Source: Fervidobacterium nodosum Rt17-B1 | Lineage (GTDB): Bacteria; Thermotogota; Thermotogae; Thermotogales; Fervidobacteriaceae | Length of the DNA stretch: 64,000 nucleotides | Direction: 5' to 3' | NCBI RefSeq assembly: GCF_000017545.1 | Contig: NC_009718.1 | Location: 744,001-808,000, forward strand | Shown here: piece by piece, positions 1-8,594 of the stretch | Layout: each line of letters opens with the position of its first letter | Position numbering within the stretch: the stretch's first letter is position 1 | Translations under genes and position numbers: made by a program | The notes under the pieces: generated by a model | Told to the model about the DNA's origin: nothing | Databases searched by the model: none | The model's input: only the letters and a program-made list of their open reading frames with translations

Positions 1-1
1 T

Positions 2-1162
2 GGTGGTGTGGGATTTGATATAAACTGCGGAGTTAGGATGCTTGTCGTAAAAGGTTCAAGTAATATCGTAAAGAGTAATATCGATACAATAATAAAACGC
101 ATTTATGAGAGTGTACCCGTTGGAGTTGGTGAAACAAGTGAATTGAATTTTTCAAAAAACGATTTCAAAAGGATAGTCACAAATGGTGCAAAAGAAGTAA
201 TAAAGATGGGATTTGGATACGACGAAGATTTGGAAAGAATCGAAGACTACGGCCACATACAAAATTGTGATTTTTCCGATGTAAGTGAAGAAGCTATAAA
301 GAGAGGGAAAGACGAACTTGGGACGTTGGGTGCGGGAAATCATTTCATTGAAATCCAAGTCGTCGAAGAAGTATACGATGAGAAAATAGCAAAAGTATTT
401 GGGTTGGGTAAAGGTGATATAACGATATTAATCCACACAGGTAGCAGAGGCTTTGGTCATCAAATCGCTACAGATTACATTAAAATCATGAGAGATAACC
501 TTAAAGAACATAATAAAAATCTCCCTGATAAACAGTTGATAAATGCTCCATTTAATAGCAAATGGGGGCAGATGTATTATAGCGCAATGAACTGTGCGGC
601 AAATTACGCGTTCGCGAATAGGCAGATTATTACTCATCTCATTAGAAAAGTATTTAAATCTGTTGCGGGATTAGATGTAAAACTCGTTTACGATGTAGCG
701 CATAACATCGCTAAGATAGAAGAATATGAAATTGATGGAAAAAAGAGAAAAGTTATTGTACATAGGAAAGGCGCGACAAGGGCATTTGGACCGGGAAACC
801 CACACCTTCCAGAAATATTTAAAGAAACAGGGCAACCAGTTATAATCCCAGGGAGTATGGGCACAGCATCGTACATACTTGCTGGAACAAAAAAAGCTGA
901 AGAAATGACATTTGGTTCAACTGCTCACGGTGCTGGGAGAACTTTGGGAAGAAGAGAAGCGACACGAGAGCTCTCAGTTGAACGTGTGATAAGAGAGCTT
1001 GACAAAAAAGGCGTAAAACTTTTGGCTAAATCAAAAAAAGGCATAGTTGAGGAAGCACCAGAAGCATATAAAGATGTTGATAAAGTAATTAAAGTTGTTG
1101 ATGAACTCGGTATATCACTCAAAGTTGCAAAGTGCGTTCCTATCGGAGTGATAAAAGGATGA
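2..1162 (+). CDS. rtcB: RNA-splicing ligase RtcB (3' part; start lies upstream of the window)
   Basis: RtcB joins RNA 2',3'-cyclic phosphate or 3'-phosphate ends to 5'-OH ends using GTP and Mn2+, in RNA repair or tRNA splicing. The reading frame is already open at base 2 with GGVGFDINCGVRML, the conserved metal-site segment carrying the Asp and Cys ligands, so the N-terminus is outside the window. The GTG at 8 is an internal Val codon and not a start. Further family motifs follow: GAGNHFIE, HTGSRGFGHQ, VYDVAHNIAK, HRKGATRAF, IPGSMGTASY and near the C-terminus AHGAGR, which holds the histidine guanylylated in the family. The stop overlaps the next start (ATGA). No archease gene is visible beside it. 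Confidence in the family is very high. Confidence 0.97.
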   Translation, partial: GGVGFDINCGVRMLVVKGSSNIVKSNIDTIIKRIYESVPVGVGETSELNFSKNDFKRIVTNGAKEVIKMGFGYDEDLERIEDYGHIQNCDFSDVSEEAIKRGKDELGTLGAGNHFIEIQVVEEVYDEKIAKVFGLGKGDITILIHTGSRGFGHQIATDYIKIMRDNLKEHNKNLPDKQLINAPFNSKWGQMYYSAMNCAANYAFANRQIITHLIRKVFKSVAGLDVKLVYDVAHNIAKIEEYEIDGKKRKVIVHRKGATRAFGPGNPHLPEIFKETGQPVIIPGSMGTASYILAGTKKAEEMTFGSTAHGAGRTLGRREATRELSVERVIRELDKKGVKLLAKSKKGIVEEAPEAYKDVDKVIKVVDELGISLKVAKCVPIGVIKG

Positions 1163-2523
1163 GCGAGTTTATAAAAAGACTTAAATGGCACGCCTCAAAA
1201 GATGAATTGTACCTTACAGTCGAAGGCACACTCTCAACTTTTTACCTTGTTTTAACACAAACGGTAATATTCACAGCACTCGCATTGTACTTTGGATTAA
1301 ATGAAGTCGCTTTGGGATTAGTCTCTTCTTTTCCCATGGCATTTCAGATTTTTCAAATATTCGCACCCGCAGTTATTGAAAAATTGCCAAGCAAAAAGAA
1401 ACTATTAGCTTTTTTTAACTCTGGTAGGTTTTTATGGATAATATTAATCCCACTCCTATTTTCAGAACACAGAAAACCGGAATTATTTATACTCGTCTTC
1501 GCGCTCAGTCAGGTATTTGCGGCATTTGCTGGAAATGTCTGGATTAGTATTATATCAGATGTCATCCCTTCAGAAAGAAGGGGAAAGTACCTTGGATTGA
1601 GAAATTTTTTCGTATCTTTAGCGACACTTTTGGTTTTTTATCTGTATTCCCTGATAGCCGATAACATTAAAAAACCTTTCAATTTCGCGATAATAATATT
1701 AATAACAATGGTTACTACACTTTTCTCTCTTGTTTCATTAATGAAAGTTAGGGACGTCAGTTCGAAAAAAACAGGATCTCTTAACGATTTAAGAATAGTT
1801 TTAAAAGATAAAAATTTTATGAAACTTTCAAAAGCTTATTTTATGTGGAACTTTGTGATTTTATTATCCGCACCGTTTTTCCCATACCATCAAATACATA
1901 ATCTAAAATTACCAATGACGTATATAAGTTACGCATCTATCACCGCATCTTTACTATCGATGTTATTTTACACACTTTGGGGAAGATTATCTGACGAATT
2001 CGGTCATAAAAGTGTGTTGATAACCGGTTTATCAATCGTTTCCATAACACCTGCTATTTGGATTTTGATGAACGAAAAGCACTGGGTCTTAGCTCTTACT
2101 TTAGACGCTATTTTATCAGGTGTTGGATGGGCTGCTGTGAACCTTGCTTTTATAACTCTCCCTATGGAAACGGCATCAAGTAGCTCACCAATGTACTTTG
2201 CAGTATTCTCAGCCCTTGGTGGTTTAGGTGGTATGATAGGTTCCTTAATAGGGGGACCTATTGCAAAATTCTTTAATTCGCTTGATTTTTATGTAAAAGA
2301 TTATCACATCTTTGGTCTTCAAATATTCTTCATAATAGAAAGTGTATTAAGATACTCTGTAATCCCACTTTTCGCGGGAATATCGAGCAGAAAATATGTG
2401 TCTCCAGCAACTTTGTTTACAAATGTACTCTCAACTCTGTCTGGTAGACATGCTATAAGGATACAAGAAGGTAACAGACAAGAGGTTATCATCGGTAGGA
2501 AGAGACTCCGAAGATGGTGGTAA
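1159..2523 (+). CDS. Major facilitator superfamily transporter
   Basis: A polytopic inner-membrane protein of about 454 residues with roughly twelve hydrophobic segments in two halves, as expected for an MFS secondary transporter. The cytoplasmic loop ISDVIPSERRGKYLGLRN resembles the MFS loop 2-3 signature region, and a repeat-like GRLSDEFGHKSVL occurs in the second half. I start it at the ATG at 1159, which overlaps the rtcB stop and has GGAG at 1145-1148; an upstream GTG at 1132 lies inside rtcB and has no Shine-Dalgarno site. Substrate unknown. Translational coupling to rtcB says only that the two are co-transcribed. Confidence 0.85.
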   Translation: MSEFIKRLKWHASKDELYLTVEGTLSTFYLVLTQTVIFTALALYFGLNEVALGLVSSFPMAFQIFQIFAPAVIEKLPSKKKLLAFFNSGRFLWIILIPLLFSEHRKPELFILVFALSQVFAAFAGNVWISIISDVIPSERRGKYLGLRNFFVSLATLLVFYLYSLIADNIKKPFNFAIIILITMVTTLFSLVSLMKVRDVSSKKTGSLNDLRIVLKDKNFMKLSKAYFMWNFVILLSAPFFPYHQIHNLKLPMTYISYASITASLLSMLFYTLWGRLSDEFGHKSVLITGLSIVSITPAIWILMNEKHWVLALTLDAILSGVGWAAVNLAFITLPMETASSSSPMYFAVFSALGGLGGMIGSLIGGPIAKFFNSLDFYVKDYHIFGLQIFFIIESVLRYSVIPLFAGISSRKYVSPATLFTNVLSTLSGRHAIRIQEGNRQEVIIGRKRLRRWW

Positions 2524-2564
2524 CATAAAGGTTTTAAAAATATCCTAAAATTAGGTGGTCAAAA

Positions 2565-4829
2565 ATGTTTTTGAACTTCCTTCAACAATACAACTTAACA
2601 AAAGATCAAATACATGCAGCTAAAAAACTAGAAGATTTTATTTATGATTATCTAGATTTTCTAATCATTCAAGGTAGCGCTGGTACAGGTAAAACGTTTT
2701 TAATATCTCAGTATGTGAGATATCTCTTCGAAAAAGGAAAAAGCTTTGTAATTCTCGCACCAACTGGTAGAGCTGCTAAAATCCTTCACGAAAAATCCGG
2801 ATTTGAAACTAAGACTATTCACAGTGAAATTTACAGTTTTTCCCATGAGAAAGTAGATTTGGAAAGTGAAATCATCAAAGTATATTTTTGTTTAAAAAAA
2901 CCACAACGTGATAACACAATTTTCATAGTAGACGAAAGCTCGATGATTTCAGACAATAAACAATCAGACGAGGAACTTGTCTTTGGGAGCGGAAAATTGC
3001 TCTCCGACTTTATCGAATATGTAAAAAGCGGTGAAAACAACAAAATTATATTTTTCGGGGATGAATACCAACTTCCACCAACAAATTCCGCTTTTTCCCC
3101 GGCATTAGATGTTAAAACCCTTCAGGAAAATTTTCATTTAAAGGGCGAAAAGATTTTTCTTAACGAAGTTGTTAGGCAAAGAACCCAAAGTAAAATATTA
3201 AATAATGCAAATACAATTAAAAAACATATCGACGATGAAAATTACTTAACTCTAAAGTTTGAGTACGACGGTGACGAATTTGTCAAAACACATGATTTCA
3301 TAAAGGAATACAATTACTCAAATCCTGGCGAAGATATCATAATTGTTTCAACAAACAAAAAAGCTTTGGAGTACAATATGGAAATTAGGAAAAAGCTCGG
3401 ATTCCAAAGCCAAATTGAAGTAGGCGATATATTACTTAATACAAAGAATGTTTACTGCAAAGATAAAGTAGTATTTAACGGCGAATTTTTTAAAGTCGAA
3501 AAAGTAATAAATTATGAGGGAAAAGACGCATTTGTTGGAAGAAAAAAGTATGTTTTGGAATTCTACGATTTAGAACTAAAAAATATAAATTCTGGTGAGA
3601 TTATAGAATCCAAAGTATTTTTGAATTCCTTATTTTCAGAAACCGCAGATATAGATTCGGATTTAAAGAAAGCATTGTTTAGCTTTTGTATAGATGATAT
3701 GCACAAGAAAACAGGTTTATCACAAAAAAGTATTACTCAAAATCTAAGTAAATACCTTCAAGATAACCCCTACTTAAACGCATTACACGTAAAATATGGT
3801 TACGCTATAACTGCACACAAATCTCAAGGTGGAGAATGGGATAGAGCTTTTATAGACCCATATTATTACAATTCTACAAAAACTAAGGAATATTTCAGAT
3901 GGTTATACACATCGATAACCAGAGCCAAGAAAAAAGTCTATATAAAGGATTTACCAATAAAAATCTTTTCATTTAACAAATTGAAAATTCAAAATGATTT
4001 CACTTTAAGAGAAAAAATCAATATTTCATACAATTTGAACTTTAACAATGAAATGTTAAGAGAACTATACACAGCTTTTGAAAGCATAATATCTAAACAT
4101 TCATTTAACGTATTGGGCATAGAGCATCTCCAATACCAAGAGGTTTATTATATCAAAAGTGGTAATCATTATCTCAAAGTCCAACTATATTACGATAAAA
4201 ATTATGAACCAACAAGTCTGAAAATTTTGGAAACAACCAACAACGAACAAGCACTAAAAATGTTGAGTATCATCAATTCAGAAGTTCAAAATTCTAATAA
4301 TTTTAATATTGATAAAAACAATAAAATTAATTCTATTTCTATAAGCAGGTGTATGAAAAAGACTTTAGAAAACGAATGCGTAAAAATCTATATAGACGGA
4401 AGCTACGACGAGTCCACGAAAAAAATTGGCGCAGGTTTTGTTGTTGTAAAAGAAAGCAATGAAGAGAAAATAGAAACGTACTGGAGAGGTTTCTCAAACC
4501 CAGAACACGTAAAACACCGAAATGTGGCTGGTGAAATATATGCAGCATTGCTGGCATTTGAATATGCGAAGAATGAAAATCTGAAATGCATAGAAATTAA
4601 CTATGACTACGAAGGTATAGAAAAATGGGCTCTTGGTTTGTGGAAAACAAATACTAGCTTAACAAAATTATACAAAGAAAAGTACGATTACTATTCCACT
4701 TTTTTCAGAATAAAATTCAATAAAGTCAAAGCTCACACTGGGGAAAAATACAACGAAATAGCCGATAATTTAGCAAAGAAAGCTGTTAATGAAGAAAAAT
4801 ACCATGTAAAATATGAAATTGATTTATAA
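2565..4829 (+). CDS. RecD/Dda-like SF1B helicase fused to a C-terminal RNase HI domain
   Basis: A 754-residue two-part protein. Residues about 15-470 form a superfamily 1 helicase: Walker A GSAGTGKT (37-44), Walker B IVDESS (near 123), motif III FFGDEYQLPP, motif IV VVRQR, motif V TAHKSQGGEWD and motif VI YTSITRAKKKV. These fit the RecD2/Dda/TraA-type SF1B group (5'-3' translocases by family). Residues about 605-745 form an RNase HI domain with all four acidic residues visible: D611 (YIDGS), E657 (AGEIYAA), D681 (NYDYEG) and D734 (IADNLAKK), with HTG just before the last helix. Residues 470-600 are a linker with no motif I recognise. Inference: it unwinds and cuts RNA-DNA hybrids such as R-loops. 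The start has AGGTGGTC at the proper spacing. Confidence 0.88.
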   Translation: MFLNFLQQYNLTKDQIHAAKKLEDFIYDYLDFLIIQGSAGTGKTFLISQYVRYLFEKGKSFVILAPTGRAAKILHEKSGFETKTIHSEIYSFSHEKVDLESEIIKVYFCLKKPQRDNTIFIVDESSMISDNKQSDEELVFGSGKLLSDFIEYVKSGENNKIIFFGDEYQLPPTNSAFSPALDVKTLQENFHLKGEKIFLNEVVRQRTQSKILNNANTIKKHIDDENYLTLKFEYDGDEFVKTHDFIKEYNYSNPGEDIIIVSTNKKALEYNMEIRKKLGFQSQIEVGDILLNTKNVYCKDKVVFNGEFFKVEKVINYEGKDAFVGRKKYVLEFYDLELKNINSGEIIESKVFLNSLFSETADIDSDLKKALFSFCIDDMHKKTGLSQKSITQNLSKYLQDNPYLNALHVKYGYAITAHKSQGGEWDRAFIDPYYYNSTKTKEYFRWLYTSITRAKKKVYIKDLPIKIFSFNKLKIQNDFTLREKINISYNLNFNNEMLRELYTAFESIISKHSFNVLGIEHLQYQEVYYIKSGNHYLKVQLYYDKNYEPTSLKILETTNNEQALKMLSIINSEVQNSNNFNIDKNNKINSISISRCMKKTLENECVKIYIDGSYDESTKKIGAGFVVVKESNEEKIETYWRGFSNPEHVKHRNVAGEIYAALLAFEYAKNENLKCIEINYDYEGIEKWALGLWKTNTSLTKLYKEKYDYYSTFFRIKFNKVKAHTGEKYNEIADNLAKKAVNEEKYHVKYEIDL

Positions 4830-4835
4830 AATATA

Positions 4836-4869
4836 AAAAAGGCTCCGGTAATATCACCGAAGCCTTTTT
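4836..4869. terminator. Bidirectional intrinsic terminator between convergent genes
   Basis: A 14-bp stem with one mismatch, AAAAAGGCTCCGGT / ACCGAAGCCTTTTT, around the 6-nt loop AATATC. It has a T run on both strands and sits 6 bases after the helicase-RNase H stop and 24 bases before the decarboxylase stop, so it can serve both converging genes. Confidence 0.88.
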
Positions 4870-4892
4870 GATTTTAATATTAGATGCCTATT

Positions 4893-6074
4893 TTATTGCT
4901 CTTGAGTCTCTGTAATCAAAGTTTCAACAGTGTTTGAACCTTCGACGATTTCTTCTGAAAGAATTCCATTTTCGAAGATGATAGATGGTGAAGCTATACC
5001 ATTGAAATTTGTTCCGTACTCTGTTGTATACGCGCCTGTTGCGAAGAAGTAAACTATATCACCAAGTGTCGTACTCTTTGGAAGCATCGCATCGTAGTAC
5101 ATGACATCAACGCTATCACAAGTTGGTCCTGCAAGAACAAATTTTTCGAGTTCTTCGTCTTCTTTTCCGTCAACTGTAATTCTGTATCTTATGTTTTGAA
5201 TAGTCTCTGTCAAGCCATGGAACACTCCAGCATCTAAATAGAGCCAATTTTCGTCACCTTTTTTACTTCTGAGAATTACTCTGGAAATCATGACTCCCGC
5301 ATTACCAACCATTGATCTTCCAGGCTCAACGATAACTGTTATATCATTTCCAAGATATTCTTCAACAGCTTCGTTTATAACTTTTGCTATTTTTTTAATT
5401 GAAGGTATATCCCTGACGTAGCGAACTGGCATCCCGCCGCCTGTATTTATCATTTTCATTTCTACACCAAATTGCTTAGCTTCTTCAAAAACTATGGAAG
5501 CTTCTCTTATTGCTGTTCTCCAGTTCTCTGGATTGTAATTTTGCGAACCAACATGGAAACTCAAACCAATTGGATTAAGTCCTTTTTCTTTTGCATATCT
5601 TACAAGTTCGATAGCATGATTAACGCTTGTACCAAATTTTCTTGTGAGTGGCCAATCAGCATCGCCTTCCATTCCGTTAGTACTTATTCTCACGTATATG
5701 TCAGCATTAGGAGCAACAAGGGCAATCTTTTCGATTTCCATTTCCGCATCAACTGCAAACATCCTAATACCAACTTCGTAAGCGAACTTTATATCTTCAA
5801 TTTTCTTTATTGTGTTTCCAAAGCTCATTCTAGATGGTTCGACACCGATAGATAGAAGTTTCTCAATTTCACCGCGTGATGCAACATCAAAATGGCTCCC
5901 CATGTCTTTTAAAAATTTCACAATCTCAATATGAGAGTTAGACTTCACTGCGTAATAAACTTTACAATTATTTATGTTTTCTATAAGTTGTCTATAGTTG
6001 TTTGCTATCACGTTTAAATCCATTACTAAGACTGGTGTTCCGTATTTTTCAGCGATCTGTCTAAGTTTTTCCAT
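4893..6074 (-). CDS. Ornithine decarboxylase-family PLP enzyme (fold type III)
   Basis: A PLP-dependent decarboxylase of the Orn/DAP/Arg group 2 family, 393 residues. The PLP lysine is K44 in YYAVKSNS. Other motifs are the histidine in FHVGSQN, the glycine-rich phosphate loop NTGGGMP, EPGRSMVGNAG, and the C-terminal active site GPTCDSVD with ATGAYTTEYG. The GPTCDSxD and TGAYT wording is closer to ornithine or ornithine/lysine decarboxylases than to diaminopimelate decarboxylase, so a role in making putrescine or cadaverine for polyamines is likely; the exact substrate cannot be fixed from sequence. It stands alone on its strand. Start: ATG preceded by AAAGGAGGT at good spacing. Confidence 0.87.
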   Translation of the reverse strand: MEKLRQIAEKYGTPVLVMDLNVIANNYRQLIENINNCKVYYAVKSNSHIEIVKFLKDMGSHFDVASRGEIEKLLSIGVEPSRMSFGNTIKKIEDIKFAYEVGIRMFAVDAEMEIEKIALVAPNADIYVRISTNGMEGDADWPLTRKFGTSVNHAIELVRYAKEKGLNPIGLSFHVGSQNYNPENWRTAIREASIVFEEAKQFGVEMKMINTGGGMPVRYVRDIPSIKKIAKVINEAVEEYLGNDITVIVEPGRSMVGNAGVMISRVILRSKKGDENWLYLDAGVFHGLTETIQNIRYRITVDGKEDEELEKFVLAGPTCDSVDVMYYDAMLPKSTTLGDIVYFFATGAYTTEYGTNFNGIASPSIIFENGILSEEIVEGSNTVETLITETQEQ

Positions 6075-6146
6075 CCCTTTTTACCTCCTTTGTAAATTGT
6101 CGAACTTATGATAGAATAGAATTGCCAAAATATACATAAAATTCTG

Positions 6147-6175
6147 TTTAAAATATCAGGTACATATGTTACAAT
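6147..6175 (+). promoter_or_regulatory. Promoter for the GAF/GGDEF-truA operon
   Basis: TTTAAA (6147-6152), a 17-bp spacer, then TACAAT (6170-6175) preceded by TGT, an extended -10. The predicted start near 6182 leaves a short leader carrying the G-rich ribosome site at 6193-6200. The same TTTAAA-17-TACAAT layout occurs before the gene at 16978. Confidence 0.55.
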
Positions 6176-6205
6176 TACTATAACATCACATTGGGGGGAG
6201 TAGAT

Positions 6206-7852
6206 TTGAGTATTAAAGAACTTTTCTTTGTATATACATGTATTATTGTTGGTTTGATAATGATTATCACAACACAACCTGTTGTATTTAATACAGATAT
6301 ACCTTTACTTGGTATAGCTCTGGCTTTGTTGTTTTTCTCCCAATCTGTTGAAATACCTATAGGAGGATTAGTATTTAATATTAAGAGTTTTAGCATGCTT
6401 TACTTATTGCTTTTTATTCGGCCAGAAAGTATACTAATACTGAGTATTATTACTCTACTTGTTTACATAAAAGATTTACGTCGTTTCCTATTCAAGGTCT
6501 CTTTCGAAGTATTACAAATTGGATTTGGCACTCTATTGTTTAAAGCATCTCCAAATGATTATCTTAAAATAATATCATTCGCAATCGGCTATATGCTTAG
6601 TAATGTTTTGGTGACGATTTTTTACATTAAGTTTTTTGGAAAAACAAATGTAAAAGCTTATATAAGGGCATTTTTGCTTGTATTTGCGTTATCTTTATTC
6701 GGCTCAATGATTTTAACAACTATATACACATTCAACGAAGTCAAGTTATCCTCACTGATTTTTGTTTCAGTTCTTTATTCTGGATTTTTGATACAACTTT
6801 ATTACACTGTATTTTCTGAACTTTGGCACAAAGAACTTACATTGGAAAAGGAACAAATAGCAAGAGAGATAGAAAATCTTAAGAAATTACCGGAAATTCT
6901 CGAGAAAAGTTCAAAAGAAGATATAGACGATGTTTTACAAGATGTTTTAGCTACAACTTGTAAGCTAATAGGATTTGAGTACGCATTGCTTAGTATATTT
7001 GATTTCAGGAGCGGGAAAGTAACAAGAATATCAAAGTATGGTATAAAAGATGAGGATTTTGAAAAATTAAAACAAAACAGGCCTGATATAAAATCGACTT
7101 ACGTTTTAATGCAACAACGCTTTGATGTCGGTGGTGCTTACTTTATCCCAAACGGAAGTGTTGATTTATCCCAATCATCAATTTACAGACCATCTGAATA
7201 CTTTAAATTAGAGGTTGAAAATGCTTGGGATCCAAATGATTTATTCATTGTCCCATTGATTTACAAAAACAAAACAATAGGATATATAAGTTTTGATAAA
7301 CCAACAAATATGCTAAGGCCTTCAAAACGTGAAATTGAACTTGCCAAGTTTTTTGCATGGCAGATAACTAGATTACTATCAGAAAGTAAATATTCCGTTT
7401 TCTTCCTTTCCGATTACAAAAAAGAGCAAACATACGCATTTCTTATGGAAGAAATCTCGAAAAATATCGAATTTGGGAAGAGTTTTCTAATAGTTTACGT
7501 TGACATTGATAAATTTGAAAAGGTAAATATAACGCATGGTTTTAAAGCTGGGGACGAAATGTTACAAGAACTTAGAAATATTTCTGAGGAAGAAATTAAA
7601 AACCTTGGAATTTTTTCACAATTCAACGACGAACTTATAATGCTACTATGGTCAATGAGCAAATCGGACGGGGTGCTAGTCGCAGAGAGAATAATTGAAA
7701 AATTCAAGAGAAAGTATCCAGATGTCAGTTTAAGTGTTAGCGTTGTTAAATATCCAACTGATGCACAAACATTTGATGAATTACTTGAAAAAATTAAAGT
7801 AGCTTTGACAACAGCTAAAAAATCTGGAGGAGGACGTATCGTAACATTATGA
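6206..7852 (+). CDS. Membrane sensor with GAF and degenerate GGDEF domains
   Basis: About 548 residues. The first 200 hold six or more hydrophobic segments, then a short charged helix, a GAF-like domain (about 230-400, with SIFDFRSGKVTRISKYG and later FIVPLIYKNKTIGYI) and a C-terminal GGDEF-fold domain (about 410-548) ending KKSGGGRIV. The GGDEF signature is replaced by QFNDEL, so cyclase activity is unlikely; a regulatory role is inferred. The GG(D/E)EF loss is seen directly. I choose TTG at 6206 because GGGGGAG lies 5 bases upstream; the TTG at 6191 would put that site inside the gene. Its stop overlaps the truA start (ATGA). Confidence 0.75.
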   Translation: MSIKELFFVYTCIIVGLIMIITTQPVVFNTDIPLLGIALALLFFSQSVEIPIGGLVFNIKSFSMLYLLLFIRPESILILSIITLLVYIKDLRRFLFKVSFEVLQIGFGTLLFKASPNDYLKIISFAIGYMLSNVLVTIFYIKFFGKTNVKAYIRAFLLVFALSLFGSMILTTIYTFNEVKLSSLIFVSVLYSGFLIQLYYTVFSELWHKELTLEKEQIAREIENLKKLPEILEKSSKEDIDDVLQDVLATTCKLIGFEYALLSIFDFRSGKVTRISKYGIKDEDFEKLKQNRPDIKSTYVLMQQRFDVGGAYFIPNGSVDLSQSSIYRPSEYFKLEVENAWDPNDLFIVPLIYKNKTIGYISFDKPTNMLRPSKREIELAKFFAWQITRLLSESKYSVFFLSDYKKEQTYAFLMEEISKNIEFGKSFLIVYVDIDKFEKVNITHGFKAGDEMLQELRNISEEEIKNLGIFSQFNDELIMLLWSMSKSDGVLVAERIIEKFKRKYPDVSLSVSVVKYPTDAQTFDELLEKIKVALTTAKKSGGGRIVTL

Positions 7853-8589
7853 GACGTGTAGCTATTGAATTTTCCTACGATGGAACGGACTTTTTTGGTT
7901 ATCAGATTCAAAATAATGTAAGAACTGTCCAAGGTGAATTGGAAAAAGCATTAGAAAAGGTCTTTAAAATCCATATAGATACATACGCTGCGGGACGGAC
8001 GGATACAGGTGTACATGCAAATGGTCAAGTAGTATCGTTCGACTGCCCAAATGATAGGCTAATGGAAAATGATATAAAAAATGCAATAAATGCTAATTTA
8101 CCTGGTGATATTTACATAAAAAAAGTATGGTTCACACATCCAACTTTTAATCCACGTTACGAAGCGAAAAGAAGAATTTACCATTATTATATAGATACAT
8201 CCAAATCCAAGAATCTTTTTACAAGGCGGTACGTGTGGTGGTTTCCATATGAACTTGACATTGAAAAAATGAGAATAGCCGCTAAATATTTGATTGGAGA
8301 ACACGATTTCATTTCTTTCAGCAAAAAAGGCGAAGAGAATACCAAAACTATAAGAACGATAAACAATTTAAGAATAATTGAAATAAAAAATGGACTAATT
8401 CTAATCCGAGTTGAAGGAATATCATTTTTGAGAGGGATGGTAAGGAGCATCGTAGCAAACCTCGTACGTGTTGGAACTGGAATATGGGAACCTGAAAAAG
8501 TAAAGGAGGTGTTAGAATCAAAAGATCGTTCAAAATCAGCTGGTTTAGCACCTGCGCATGGATTATTCTTATACAAAGTTTTATTTTAG
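7849..8589 (+). CDS. truA: tRNA pseudouridine(38-40) synthase TruA
   Basis: Converts uridines 38-40 of the anticodon stem-loop to pseudouridine in cytoplasmic tRNA. 246 residues, normal for the family. The catalytic Asp lies in AAGRTDTGVHA; other markers are the N-terminal FSYDGTDFFGYQ, NPRYEAKRRIYHYYI and the C-terminal FLRGMVRSIV. ATG overlaps the preceding stop by ATGA, so translation is probably coupled. Confidence 0.97.
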   Translation: MRRVAIEFSYDGTDFFGYQIQNNVRTVQGELEKALEKVFKIHIDTYAAGRTDTGVHANGQVVSFDCPNDRLMENDIKNAINANLPGDIYIKKVWFTHPTFNPRYEAKRRIYHYYIDTSKSKNLFTRRYVWWFPYELDIEKMRIAAKYLIGEHDFISFSKKGEENTKTIRTINNLRIIEIKNGLILIRVEGISFLRGMVRSIVANLVRVGTGIWEPEKVKEVLESKDRSKSAGLAPAHGLFLYKVLF

Positions 8590-8594
8590 CTAAT

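Noticed and set aside
8-10. GTG at 8 as rtcB start
   Set aside because: The frame is open before it and encodes the conserved GGVGFD stretch, so the gene begins upstream of the window.
5472-5855. Open frame on plus strand inside the decarboxylase gene
   Set aside because: Shadow of the PLP decarboxylase on the other strand; no ribosome site.
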